This document shows positions 1-12,430 of a stretch of DNA of 64,000 nucleotides, in pieces. The DNA comes from Agelas oroides (taxonomy: Eukaryota > Porifera > Demospongiae > Agelasida > Agelasidae). Numbering within the stretch: the first letter of the stretch is position 1; every line of letters starts with the position of its first letter. The notes below the pieces were generated by a model. That model was not told where the DNA came from. It did no database searches and saw nothing but the letters and a program-made list of their open reading frames with translations. The stretch is from the NCBI GenBank assembly GCA_949130485.1, contig OX422184.1, forward strand, positions 18,368,324 to 18,432,323. Reading direction: 5' to 3'. The translations under genes and the position numbers were made by a program.

Positions 1-3000
1 TCTTGTCTGTCTTGTCTGTCTGTCTTGTCTGTCTGTATTGTCTGACTGTCCTGTCTGTCTTGTCTGTCTTGTCTATCTTGTCTGTCTTGTCTGTCTGTCT
101 GTCTTGTCTATCTGGTCTGTGTGTCTTGTCTGTCTTGTCTGTCTTTTCTGTCTTGTCTGTCTGTCTTCTCTGTCTGTCTTGTCTGTCTATCTTGTCTCTC
201 TTGACTGTCTGTCTTGTCTGTCTGTCTTGTCTGTCTGTCTTGTCTGTCTGTCTTCACTGTTTTGTCTGTCTATCTTGTCTGTCTTATCTGTCTGTCCTGT
301 CCGTCTGTCTTGTCTGTCTGTCTTGTCTGTCTCTCTTGTCTGTCTTTCTGTCTTGTCTGTCTGTCTTGTCTGTCCTGTCTGTCTGTCTTGTCTGTCTGTC
401 TTGTCTGTCTTGTCTGTCTGTCTTCTCTGTCTGTCTTCTCTGTCTTGTCTGTCTGTCTTGTCACTCTTGTCTTTCTTTTCTGTCTTGTCTGTCTGTCTTG
501 TCTGTCTGTCTTGTCTGTCTTGCCTGTCTGTCTTGTCTGTCTGTCTTCTCTGTCTGTCTTCTCTGTCTTGTCTGTCTGTCTTGTCACTCTTGTCTTTCTT
601 TTCTGTCTTGTCTGTCTGTCTTGTCTGTCTGTCTTGTCTGTCTTGCCTGTCTGTCTTGTCTGTCTGTTTTGTCTGTCTTGTAGGTCTTATCTGTCTGTCT
701 TGTCTGTCTGTCTGTCTTGTCTGTCTGTCTTGTCTGTCTTGTCTATCTCTCTTGTCTGTCTTGTCTGTCTTGTCTGTCTGTCTGTCTTGTCTGTCTGTCC
801 TGTCTGTCTGTCTTGTCTGTCTTATGTCTTGTCTGTCTTGTCTTTCTGTCTTGTCTGTCTGTCTTGTCTGTCTATCTTGTCTGTCTTGTCTGTCTGTCTT
901 TTCTGTTTGTCTTCTCTGTCTTGTCTTTCTGTCTTGTCTCTCTTTCTTGTCTGTCTTGTCTGTCTTGTCTTTCTGTCTTGTCTGTCTTCTCTATCTTGTC
1001 TATCTGTCTGTCTTGTCTTTCTTGTCTGTCTGTCTGTCTTGTCTGTCTGTCTTGTCTGTCTGTCTTGTCTGTCTGTCTTGACTGTCTTGTCTGTCTGTCT
1101 TGTCTGTCTTTCCTGTCCTGCAGTCTTGTCTGTCTGTCTTGTCTGTCTTGTCTGTCTGTCTTGTCTGTCTGTCTTGTCTGTCTTGTCTGTCTTGTCTGTC
1201 TTGTCTGTTTGTCTTGTCTTTCTGTCTGTCTTGGCTGTCTGTCTTGTCTGTCTGTCTTGGCTGTCTGTCTTGTCTGTCTGTCTTGTCTGACTGTCTTGTC
1301 TGTCTTGTCTGTGTGTCTTGTTTGTCTTCTCTGCCTTGTCTGTCTTGTCTGTCTTGTCTGTCTTGTATGTCTTGTATGTCTGTCTTGTCTGTCTGTCTTG
1401 TCTGTCTTGTCTCTCTGTTTTGTCTGTCTTGTTTGTCTTGTCTGTCTTGTCTGTCTGTCTTCTCGGTCTGTCTTGTCTCTCTGTTTTGTCTGTCTTGTTT
1501 GTCTTGACTGTCTTGTCTGTCTGTCTTCTCTGTCTGTCTTGTCTGTCTTGTATGTCTTGTCTGTCTGTCTTGTCTGTCTTGTCTGTCTGTCTTGTCTGTC
1601 TGTCTTGTCTGTCTGTCTTATCGGTCTTGTCTGTCTGTCTTGTCTGTCTGTCTTGTCTGTCTTCTCTGTCTGTCTTGTCTGTCTTGTCTGTCTGTCTTGT
1701 CAGTCTGTCTTGTCTGTCTTGTCTGTCTATCTGTCTTGTCTGTCTGTCTTGTCTATCTGTCCTGTCCGTCTGTCTTGTCCATCTGTCTTGTCTGTCTTGT
1801 CTGTCCTGTCTGTCTGTCTTCTCTGTCTGTCTTGTCTGTCTTGTCTGTCTGTCTTCTCTGTCTGTCTTCTCTGTCTTGTCTGTCTGTCTTGTCACACTTG
1901 TCTTTCTTTTCTGTCTTGTCTGTCTGTCCTGTCTGTCTGTCTTGTCTGTCTTGCCTGTCTGTCTTGTCTGCCTGTTTTGTCTGTCTTGTAGGTCTTGTCT
2001 GTCTGTCTGTCTTGTCTGTCTGTCTGTCTTGTCTGTCTGTCTTGTCTGTCTTGTCTATCTCTCTTGTCTGTCTTGTCTGTCTTGTCTGTCTGTCTGTCTT
2101 GTCTGTCTCCTGTCTGTCTGTCTTGACTGTCTTATGTCTTGTCTGTCTTGTCTTTCTGTCTTGTCTGTCTGTCTTGTTTGTCTATCTTGTCTGTCTTGTC
2201 TGTCTGTCTTTTCTGTTTGTCTTCTCTGTCTTGTCTTTCTGTCTTGTCTCTCTTTCTTGTCTGTCTTGTCTGTCTTGTCTGTCTTTCTGTCTTGTCTGTC
2301 TTGTCTGTCTTGTCTATCTGTCTCTCTTGTCTGTCTTGTCTGTCTGTCTGTCTTGTCTCTCTGTCCTGTCTGTCTGTCTTGTCTGTCTGTCTTGTCTGTC
2401 CTGTCTGTCTGTCTTGTCTGTCTGTCCTGTCCGTCAGTCTTGTCTGTCTGTCTTGTCTGTCTTGTCTGCCTGTCTTGTCTGTCTGTCTTGTCTGTCTTGT
2501 CTGTCTGTCTTGTCTTTCTGTCTGTCTTGGCTGTCTGTCTTGTCTGTCTGTCTGTCTTGGCTGTCTGTCTTGTCTGTCTGTCTTCTCTGTTTGACTTGTC
2601 TGTCTGTCTTGACTGACTGTCTTGTCTGTGTGTCTTGTTTGTCTTCTCTGCCTTGTCTGTCTTGTCTGTCTTGTCTGTCTTGTATGTCTGTCTTGTCTGT
2701 CTGTCTTGTCTGTCTTGTCTCTCTGTTTTGTCTGTCTTGTTTGTCTTGTCTGTCTTGTCTGTCTGTCTTCTCTGTCTGTCTTGTCTCTCTGTTTTGTCTG
2801 TCTTGTTTGTCTTGTCTGTCTTGTCTGTCTGACTTGTCTGTCTGTCTTGTCTGACTGTCTTGTCTGTCTTGTATGTGTGTCTTGTTTGTCTTCTCTGCCT
2901 TGTCTGTCTTGTCTGTCTTGTCTGTCTTGTATGTCTGTCTTGTCTCTCTGCCTTGTCTGTCTGTCCTGTTCGTCTGTCTTGTCTGTCTGTCTTGTCTGTC

Positions 3001-6000
3001 TCTCTTGTCTGTCTTTCTGTCTTGTCTGTCTGTCTTGTCTGTCCTGTCTGTCTTGTCTGTCTGTCTTGTCTGTCTTGTCTGTCTGTCTTCTCTGTCTGTC
3101 TTCTCTGTCTTGTCTGTCTGTCTTGTCACTCTTGTCTTTCTTGTCTGTCTTGTCTGTCTGTCTTGTCTGTCTTGCCTGTCTGTCTTGGCTGTCTGTCTTG
3201 TCTGTCTTGTGGGACTTGTCTGTCTGTCTGTCTTGTCTGTTTGTCTGTCTTGTCTGTCTGTCTTGTCTGTCTTGTCTGTCTTGTCTATCTCTCTTGTCTG
3301 TCTTGTCTGTCTTGTCTGTCTGTCTTGTCTGTCTGTCCTGTCTGTCTGTCTTGTCTGTCTTATGTCTTGTCTGTCTTGTCTTTCTGTCTTGTCTGTCTGT
3401 CTTGTCTGCCTATCTTGTCTGTCTTGTCTGTCTGTCTTTTCTGTTTGTCTTCTCTGTCTTGTCTTTCTGTCTTGTCTCTCTTTCTTGTCTGTCTTGTCTG
3501 TCTTGTCTGTCTTTCTGTCTTATCTGTCTTGTCTGTCTTGTCTATCTGTCTGTCTTGTCTGTCTTGTCTGTCTGTCTGTCTTGTCTGTCTGTCCTGTCTG
3601 TCTGTCTTGTCTGTCTGTCTTGTCTGTCTTGTCTGTCTGTCTTGTCTATCTGTCATGTCCGTCAGTCTTGTCTGTCTGTCTTGTCTGTCTTGTCTGTCTT
3701 GTCTGTCATGTCTGTCTGTCTTGTCTGTCTTGTCTGTCTTGTCTGTCTGTCTTGTAAGTCTGTCTTGTCCGTCTTGTCTGTCTATCTGTCTTGTCTGTTT
3801 GTCTTGTCTATCTGTCCTGTCCGTCTGTCTTGTCCGTCTGTCTTGTCTGTCTTGTCTGTCTGTCTTGTCTGTCTGTCTTGTCTGTCTTGTCTGTCTGTCT
3901 TGTCTGTCTGTCTGTCTTATCTGTCTGTCTTGTCTGTCTGTCTTGTCTCTCTGTCTTGTCTGTCTGTCTGTCTTTCTTGTCTGTCTGTCTGTCTTGTCTG
4001 TCTTGTCTGTCTGTCTTGTCTGTCTTGTCTGTCTCTCTTGTCTGTCTTGTCTGTCTGTCTTGTCAGTCTTATATGTCTGTCTTCTCTGTGTTGTCTGTCT
4101 TGTCTGTCTGTCTTGTCTGTCTGTCTTGTCTGACTGTCCTGTCTGTCTTGTCTGTCTGTCTGTCTGTCTTGTCTGTCTGACTGGTCTGTCTGTCTTGTCT
4201 CACTGTCTTGTCTGTGTGTCTTGTCTGTCTTCTCTGCCTTGTCTGTCTTGTCTGTCTTGTCTGTCTGTCTTGTCTGTCTTGTCTGTCTCTCTTGTCTGTC
4301 TTGTCTGTCTGTCTTGTCTGTCTTATGGCTGTCTTCTCTGTCTTGTCTGTCTTGTCTGTCTGTCTTGTCTGTCTGTCTTGTCTGACTATCCTGTCTGTCT
4401 TGTATGTCTTCTCTGTCTTGTCTGTCTTGTCTGTCTGTCTGTCTTGTCTGTCTTGTCTGTCTGTCTTGTCTGTCTTGTCTGACTTGTCTGTCTTGTCTGT
4501 CTTGTCTGTCTGTCTTTTCTGTCTCGTCTCTCTTGTCTGTCTTGTCTGTCTGTCTTGTCTGTCTCATTTGTCTTGTCTGTCTGTCTTGTCAGTCTGCCTT
4601 GTCTGTCTTGTCTGTCTATCTGTCTTGTCTCTCTGTCTTGTCTGTCTGTCCTGTCCGTCAGTCTTGTCTGTCTGTCTTGTCTGTCTCTCTTGTCTGTCTT
4701 TCTGTCTTGTCTGTCTGTCTTGTCTGTCCTGTCTGTCTGTCTTCTCTGTCTGTCTTGTCTGTCTTGTCTGTCTGTCTTCTCTGTCTGTCTTCTCTGTCTT
4801 GTCTGTCTGTCTTGTCACTCTTGTCTTTCTTTTCTGTCTTGTCAGTCTGTCTTGTCTGTCTGTCTTGTCTGTCTTGCCTGTCTGTCTTGTCTGTCTGTTT
4901 TGTCTGTCTTGTAGGTCTTGTCTGTCTGTCTTGTCTGTCTGTCTGTCTTGTCTGTCTGTCTTGTCTGTCTTGTCTGTCTTGTCTATCTCTCTTGTCTGTC
5001 TTGTCTGTCTTGTCTGTCTGTCTGTCTTGTCTGTCTGTCCTGTCTGTCTGTCTTGTCTGTCTTATGTCTTGTCTGTCTTGTCTTTCTGTCTTGTCTGTCT
5101 GTCTTGTCTGTCTATCTTGTATGTCTTGTCTGTCTGTCTTTTCTGTTTGTCTTCTCTGTCTTGTCTTTCTGTCTTGTCTCTCTTGTCTGTCTTGTCTGTC
5201 TTGTCTGTCTTTCTGTCTTGTCTGTCTGGTCTGTCTTGTCTATCTGTCTCTCTTGTCTGTCTTGTCTGTCTGTCTGTCTTGTCTGTCTGTCCTGTCTGTC
5301 TGTCTTGTCTGTCTTGTCTGTCTGTCTTGTCTGTCTGTCCTGTCCGTCAGTCTTGTCTGTCTGTCTTGTCTGTCTGTCTTGTCTGTCTGTCTTGTCTGTC
5401 TTGTCTGTCTTGTCTGTCTTGTCTGTCTGTCTTGTCTTTCTGTCTGTCTTGGCTGTCTGTCTTGTCTGTCTGTCTGTCTTGGCTGTCTGTCTTGTCTGTC
5501 TGTCTTCTCTGTTTGACTTGTCTGTGTGTCTTGTCTGACTTCTTGTCTGTCTTGTCTGTGTGTCTTGTTTGTCTTCTCTGCCTTGTCTGTCTTGTCTGTC
5601 TTGTCTGTCTTGTATGTCTGTCTTGTCTGTCTTGTCTGTCTGTCTTGTCTGTCTGTCTTGTCTGTCTTGTCTGTCTTGTCTGTCTTGTCTGTTTGTCTTG
5701 TCTTTCTGTCTGTCTTGGCTGTCTGTCTTGTCTGTCTGTCTTGGCTGTCTGTCTTGTCTGTCTGTCTTGTCTGACTGTCTTGTCTGTCTTGTCTGTGTGT
5801 CTTGTTTGTCTTCTCTGCCTTGTCTGTCTTGTCTGTCTTGTCTGTCTTGTATGTCTTGTATGTCTGTCTTGTCTGTCTGTCTTGTCTGTCTTGTCTCTCT
5901 GTTTTGTCTGTCTTGTTTGTCTTGTCTGTCTTGTCTGTCTGTCTTCTCGATCTGTCTTGTCTCTCTGTTTTGTCTGTCTTGTTTGTCTTGACTGTCTTGT

Positions 6001-8600
6001 CTGTCTGTCTTCTCTGTCTGTCTTGTCTGTCTTGTATGTCTTGTCTGTCTGTCTTGTCTGTCTTGTCTGTCTGTCTTGTCTGTCTGTCTTGTCTGTCTGT
6101 CTTATCGGTCTTGTCTGTCTGTCTTGTCTGTCTGTCTTGTCTGTCTTCTCTGTCTGTCTTGTCTGTCTTGTCTGTCTGTCTTGTCAGTCTGTCTTGTCTG
6201 TCTTGTCTGTCTATCTGTCTTGTCTGTCTGTCTTGTCTATCTGTCCTGTCCGTCTGTCTTGTCCGTCTGTCTTGTCTGTCTTGTCTGTCTGTCTTGTCTG
6301 TCTGTCTTGTCTGTCTTGTCTGTCTGTCTTGTTTGTCTGTCTGTCTTATCTGTCTGTCTTGTCTGTCTTGTCTGTCTTGTCTCTCTGTCTCTTCTGTCTG
6401 TCTGTCTTTCTTGTCTGTCTCTGTCTTGTCTGTCTTGTCTGTCTGTCTTGTCTGTCTTGTCTGTCTCTCTTGTCTGTCTTGTCTGTCTGTCTTGTCAGTC
6501 TTATATGTCTGTCTTCTCTGTCTTGTCTGTCTTGTCTGTCTGTCTTGTCTGTCTGTCTTGTCTGACTGTCCTGTCTGTTTTATCTGTCTGTCTGTCTGTC
6601 TTGTCTGTCTTGTCTGTCTGTCTTGTCTTTCTGTCTGTCTTGGCTGTCTGTCTTGTCTGTCTGTCTGTCTTGGCTGTCTGTCTTGTCTGTCTGTCTTGTC
6701 TGACTGTCTTGTCTGTCATGTCTGTGTGTCTTGTCTGTCTTCTCTGCCTTGTCTGTCTTGTCTGTCTTGTCTGTCTGTCTTGTCTGTCTTGTCTGTCTCT
6801 CTTGTCTGTCTTGTCCGTCTGTCTTGTCTGTCTTATATGTCTGTCTTGTCTGTCTTGTCTGTCTTGTCTGTCTGTCTTGTCTGTCTGTATTGTCTGACTG
6901 TCCTGTCTGTCTTTTCTGTCTTGTCTATCTTGTCTGTCTTGTCTGTCTGTCTGTCTTGTCTATCTGGTCTGTGTGTCTTGTCTGTCTTGTCTGTCTTTTC
7001 TGTCTTGTCTGTCTGTCTTCTCTGTCTGTCTTGTCTGTCTATCTTGTCTCTCTTGACTGTCTGTCTTGTCTGTCTGTCTTGTCTGTCTGTCTTGTCTGTC
7101 TGTCTTCTCTGTTTTCTCTGTCTATCTTGTCTGTCTTATCTGTCTGTCCTGTCCGTCTGTCTTGTCTTGTCTGTCTTGTCTGTCTCTCTTGTCTGTCTTT
7201 CTGTCTTGTCTGTCTGTCTTGTCTGTCCTGTCTGTCTGTCTTGTCTGTCTGTCTTGTCTGTCTTGTCTGTCTGTCTTCTCTGTCTGTCTTCTCTGTCTTG
7301 TCTGTCTGTCTTGTCACTCTTGTCTTTCTTTTCTGTCTTGTCTGTCTGTCTTGTCTGTCTGTCTTGTCTGTCTTGCCTGTCTGTCTTGTCTGTCTGTTTT
7401 GTCTGTCTTGTAGGTCTTGTCTGTCAGTCTTGTCTGTCTGTCTGTCTTGTCTGTCTCTTGTCTATCTCTCTTGTCTGTCTTGTCTGTCTTGTCTGTCTGT
7501 TTGTCTTGTCTGTCTGTCCTGTCTGTCTGTCTTGTCTGTCTTATGTCTTGTCTGTCTTGTCTTTCTGTCTTGTCTGTCTGTCTTGTCTGTCTATCTTGTC
7601 TGTCTTGTCTGTCTGTCTTTTCTGTTTGTCTTCTCTGTCTTGTCTTTCTGTCTTGTCTCTCTTTCTTGTCTGTCTTGTCTGTCTTGTCTTTCTGTCTTGT
7701 CTGTCTTCTCTATCTTGTCTATCTGTCTGTCTTGTCTTTCTTGTCTGTCTGTCTGTCTTGTCTGTCTGTCCTGTCTGTCTGTCTTGTCTGTCTGTCTTGA
7801 CTGTCTTGTCTGTCTGTCTTGTCTGTCTTTCCTGTCCGGCAGTCTTGTCTGTCTGTCTTGTCTGTCTTGTCTGTTTGTCTTGTCTGTCTGTCTTGTCTGT
7901 CTTGTCTGTCTTGTCTGTCTTGTCTGTTTGTCTTGTCTTTCTGTCTGTCTTGGCTGTCTGTCTTGTCTGTCTGTCTTGGCTGTCTGTCTTGTCTGTCTGT
8001 CTTGTCTGACTGTCTTGTCTGTCTTGTCTGTGTGTCTTGTTTGTCTTCTCTGCCTTGTCTGTCTTGTCTGTCTTGTCTGTCTTGTATGTCTTGTATGTCT
8101 GTCTTGTCTGTCTGTCTTGTCTGTCTTGTCTCTCTGTTTTGTCTGTCTTGTTTGTCTTGTCTGTCTTGTCTGTCTGTCTTCTCGGTCTGTCTTGTCTCTC
8201 TGTTTTGTCTGTCTTGTTTGTCTTGACTGTCTTGTCTGTCTGTCTTCTCTGTCTGTCTTGTCTGTCTTGTATGTCTTGTCTGTCTGTCTTGTCTGTCTTG
8301 TCTGTCTGTCTTGTCTGTCTGTCTTGTCTGTCTGTCTTATCGGTCTTGTCTGTCTGTCTTGTCTGTCTGTCTTGTTTGTCTTCTCTGTCTGTCTTGTCTG
8401 TCTTGTCTGTCTGTCTTGTCAGTCTGTCTTGTCTGTCTTGTCTGTCTATCTGTCTTGTCTGTCTGTCTTGTCTATCTGTCCTGTCCGTCTGTCTTGTCCG
8501 TCTGTCTTGTCTGTCTTGTCTGTCTGTCTTGTCTGTCTGTCTTGTCTGTCTTGTCTGTCTGTCTTGTTTGTCTGTCTGTCTTATCTGTCTGTCTTGTCTC
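1..8600. repeat. Left-hand higher-order repeat family
   Basis: This section shares marker variants with the right-hand part of the array. A TATCTGGTCTGTGTG marker lies at about 109, 6,961 and 51,296. A TTTCCTGTCC[T/G]GCAG marker lies at about 1,110, 7,829, 43,618 and 52,173. A TTCTCGGTCTG marker (or its TTCTCGATCTG variant) lies at about 1,463, 5,945 and 8,178. Blocks between about 1.1 and 2.6 kb recur at 43.6 kb (offset 42,508), and blocks at 2.4-5.5 kb recur at 54.4-57.5 kb (offset about 51,950). Block borders are approximate because the unit itself is repetitive. Confidence 0.75.
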
Positions 8601-10946
8601 TCTTGTCTGTCTGTCTTGTCTCTGTCTTGTCTGTCTGTCTGTCCTGTCCTGTCTGTCTGTCCTCTCTGTCTGTCTTGTCTGTCCGTCTTGTCTGTCTTGT
8701 CTGTCTGTCTTGTCTGTCTTGTCTGTCTTGTCTGTCTGTCTTCTCTGTCTGTCTTGTCTGTCTGTCTGTCTTGTCTATTTTGTCTGTCTTGTCTTTCTTA
8801 TCTGTCTGTCTTATCTGTCTGTCTTGTCTGTCTGTCTTGTCTGTCTGTCTTGTCTGTCTGGTCAGTCTTGTCTATCTTGTCTGTCTGTCTTGCCTGTCTG
8901 TCTTGTCTGTCTCTCCTGTCCGTCTGTCTTGTCTGTCTGTCTTGTCTGTCTGTCTTTTCCGTCTGTCCTGTCTGTCTTGTCTGTCTGTCTTGTCTGTCTT
9001 GTCTGTCTCTTTTGTCTGTCTTGTCTGTCCCTCTTGTCTGACTGTCCTGTCTGTCTTGTATGTCCTGTCTGTCTTGTCTGTCTTGTGTGTCTGTATTTCT
9101 TGTCTGTCTGTCTTGTCTGTCTGTCTTGTCTGTCTTGTCTGTCTTGTCTGTCTGTCTTGTCTGTCTGTCTTCTCTGTCTGTCTTGTCTGTCTTGTATGTC
9201 TTGTCTGTCTGTCTTGTCTGTCTTGTCTGTCTGTCTTGTCTTTCTGTCTTGTCTGTCTGTCTTGTCGGTCTTGTCTGTCTGTCTGTCTTGTCTGTCTTTT
9301 CTGTCTGTCTTGTGTGTCTGACTTGTCTGTCCGTCTTGTCTGACTGTCTTGTCTGTCTTGTCTGTGTGTCTTGTCTGCCTTCTATGCCTTGTCTGTCTTG
9401 TCTGTCTTGTCTGTCTGTCTTGTCTGTCTTGTCTGTCTCTCTTCTCTGTCAGTCTTGTCTGTCTTATATGTCTGTCTTCTCTGTCTTGTCTGTCTTGTCT
9501 GTCTGTCTAGTCTGTCTGTCTTGTCTGACTTTCCTGTCTGTCTTGTCTGTCTTGTCTGTCTTGTCTGTCTGTCTTGTCTGCCTGTCTTGTCTGCCTTGTC
9601 TGACTTGTCTGTCTTGTCTGTCTTGTCTGTGTTGTCTGTCTTTTCTGTCTGTCTGTCTTGTCTGTCTGTCTTCTCTGTCTTGTCTGTCTCTCTTGTCTGT
9701 CTTGTATGTCTGTCTTGTCTGTCTGTCTTCTCTGTCTGCCTTGTCTGTCTGTCCTGTCTGTCTGTCTTGTCTGTCTGTCTGTCTTGTCTGTCTTGTCTGT
9801 CTTGTCTGTCTTGTCTGTCTATCATGTCTGTCTTGTCTCTCTGTCTTGTCTGTCTTGTCTGTCCTATCTGTCTGTCTTGTCTGTATGTCTTGTCTGTCTT
9901 GTCTGTCTGTCTTGTCTTTCTGTCTTGTCTCTCTTGTCTGTCTTGTCTGTCTGTCTGTCTTGTCTGTCTGTCCGGTCCGTCTGTCTTGTCTGTCTGTCTT
10001 GTCTGTCCTGTCTGTCTGTCTTCTCTATCTGTCTTGTCTGTCTGTGCGGTCCGTCAGTCTTGTCTGTCTGTCTTGTCTGTCCTGTCTGTCTGTCTTGTCT
10101 GTCTGTCTTGTCTGTCTGTCTTGTCTGTCTGTCTTCTCTTTCTGTCTTCTCTGTCTTGTCTGTCTGTCTTGTCTGTCTTGTCTGTCTTTTCTGTCTGTCT
10201 TATCTGTCTCTTGTCTGTCTGTCTTGTATGTCTTGTCTGTCTGTCTTGTCTGTCTTGCCTGCCTGTCTTGTCTGTCTGTCTTGTCTGTCTTGTCTGTCTG
10301 TCTTGTCTCTCTGTCTTGTCTGTCTGCTTGTCTTGTCTGTCTTGTCTGTCTTGTCTATCTGTCTTGTCTGTCTGTCTTCTCTGTCTGTTCTGTCTGTCTT
10401 GTCGGTCTGGTCTGTCTTGTCTGTCTTATCTGTTTGTCTTAATTGTCTGTCTTGTCTGTCTGTCTTGTCTGTCTGTCTTGTCTGTCTTGTCTATCTTGTC
10501 TCTCTGTCTTGCCTCTCTGTCTTGTCTCTCTCTCCTGTCCGTCTGTCTTGTCTGTCTGTCTTGTCTGTCTGTGTTGTCCGTCTGTCCTGTCTGTCTGTCT
10601 TGTCTGTCTGTCTTGTCTGTCTTGTCTGTCTCTCTTGTCTGTCTTGTTTGTCTGTCTGTCTTGTCTGTCTATCTGTCTTGTCTGTCTGTCCTTTCCGTCT
10701 GTCTTGTCTGTCTGTCTTGTCTGTCTGTCTTGTCTGTCTTTCTGTCTTGTCTGTCTTGTCCCTCTGTCTTGTCTGTCTGATTTGTCTGTCTGTCTTGTCT
10801 GACTGTCTTGTCTGTCTTGTCTGTGTGTCTTGGCTGTCTTCTCTGCCTTGTCTGTCTTGTCTGTCTGTCTTGTCTGTCTTGTCTGTCTTGTCTGTCTCTC
10901 TTGTCTGTCTTGTCTGTCTGTCTTGTCTGTCTTGTCTGTCTTGTCT

Positions 10947-12430
10947 GCCTTGTCTGTCTTGTCTGTCTTGTCTGTCTGTCTTGTCTGTCTGTCTGTCTGT
11001 CTTCTGTCTTGTCTGTCTTGTCTGTCTGTCTTGTCTGTCTGTCTTGTCTGACTGTCTTGTCTGTCTTGTCTGTGTGTCTTGTATGTCTTCTCTGCCTTGT
11101 CTGTCTTGTCTGTCTTGTTTGTCTGTCTTGTCTGTCTTGTCTGTCTCTCTTGTCTGTCTTGTCTGTCTGTCTTGTCTGTCTTATATGTCTGTCTTCTCTG
11201 TATTGTCTGTCTTGTCTGTCTGTCTTGGCTTTCTGTCTTGTCTGACTGTACTGTCTGTCTGTCTTGTCTGTCTTGTCTGTTTTGTCTGCCTGTCTGTCTT
11301 GTCTGTCTGTCTTGTCTGTCTGTCTTGTCTGTCTGTCTTCTCTGTCTTGTCTGTCTCTCTTGACAGTCTTGTATGTCTGTCTTGTCTGTCTGGTCTGTCT
11401 GCCTTGTCTGTCTGTCCTGTCTGTCTGTCTTGTCTGTCTGTCTGTCTTGTCTGTCTTGTCTGTCTTGTCTGTCTTGTCTGTCTATCATGTCTGTCTTGTC
11501 TCTCTGTCTTGTCTGTCTTGTCTGTCTTGTCTGTCTGTCTTGTCTGTATGTCTTGTCTGTCTTGTCTGTCTATCTTGTCTGTCTGTCTTGTCTGTCTTGT
11601 CTGTCTGTCCTTTCCTTCTGTCTTGTCTGTCTGTCTTGTCTGTCTGTCTTGTCTGTCTTTCTGTCTTGTCTGTCTTGTCCCTCTGTCTTGTCTGTCTGAT
11701 TTGTCTGTCTGTCTTGTCTGACTGTCTTGTCTGTCTGTCTTGTCTGTCTTGTCTGTCTTGTCTGCCTTGTCTGTCTTGTCTGTCTTGTCTGTCTGTCTTG
11801 TCTGTCTGTCTGTCTGTCTTCTGTCTTGTCTGTCTTGTCTGTCTGTCTTGTCTGTCTGTCTTGTCTGTCTGTCTTGTCTGACTGTCTTGTCTGTCTTGTC
11901 TGTGTGTCTTGTATGTCTTCTCTGCCTTGTCTGTCTTGTCTGTCTTGTTTGTCTGTCTTGTCTGTCTTGTCTGTCTCTCTTGTCTGTCTTGTCTGTCTGT
12001 CTTGTCTGTCTTATATGTCTGTCTTCTCTGTATTGTCTGTCTTGTCTGTCTGTCTTGTCTTTCTGTCTTGTCTGACTGTACTGTCTGTCTGTCTTGTCTG
12101 TCTTGTCTGTCTTGTCTGCTTGTCTGTCTTGTCTGTCTGTCTTGTCTGTCTGTCTTGTCTGTCTGTCTTGTCTGTCTGTCTTCTCTGTCTTGTCTGTCTC
12201 TCTTGACTGTCTTGTATGTCTGTCTTGTCTGTCTGGTCTGTCTGCCTTGTCTGTCTGTCCTGTCTGTCTGTCTTGTCTGTCTGTCTGTCTTGTCTGTCTT
12301 GTCTGTCTTGTCTGTCTTGTCTGTCTATCATGTCTGTCTTGTCTCTCTGTCTTGTCTGTCTTGTCTGTCTTGTCTGTCTGTCTTGTCTGTATGTCTTGTC
12401 TGTCTTGTCTGTCTATCTTGTCTGTCTGTC
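10947..12430. repeat. 0.82-0.84-kb tandem duplication
   Basis: Marker variants repeat at a spacing that grows from 817 to 843 bp by insertion of 13-bp units. TCTGCCTTGTC is at 10,945 and 11,762; CTTCTGTCTT is at 11,001 and 11,818; TGGTCTGTCTGCC is at 11,391 and 12,234; TATCATGTCTG is at 11,483 and 12,326; TATCTTGTC is at 11,571 and 12,414. The two copies therefore lie about 10,947-11,763 and 11,764-12,430 and beyond. The indels between the copies are whole repeat units. Confidence 0.8.
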
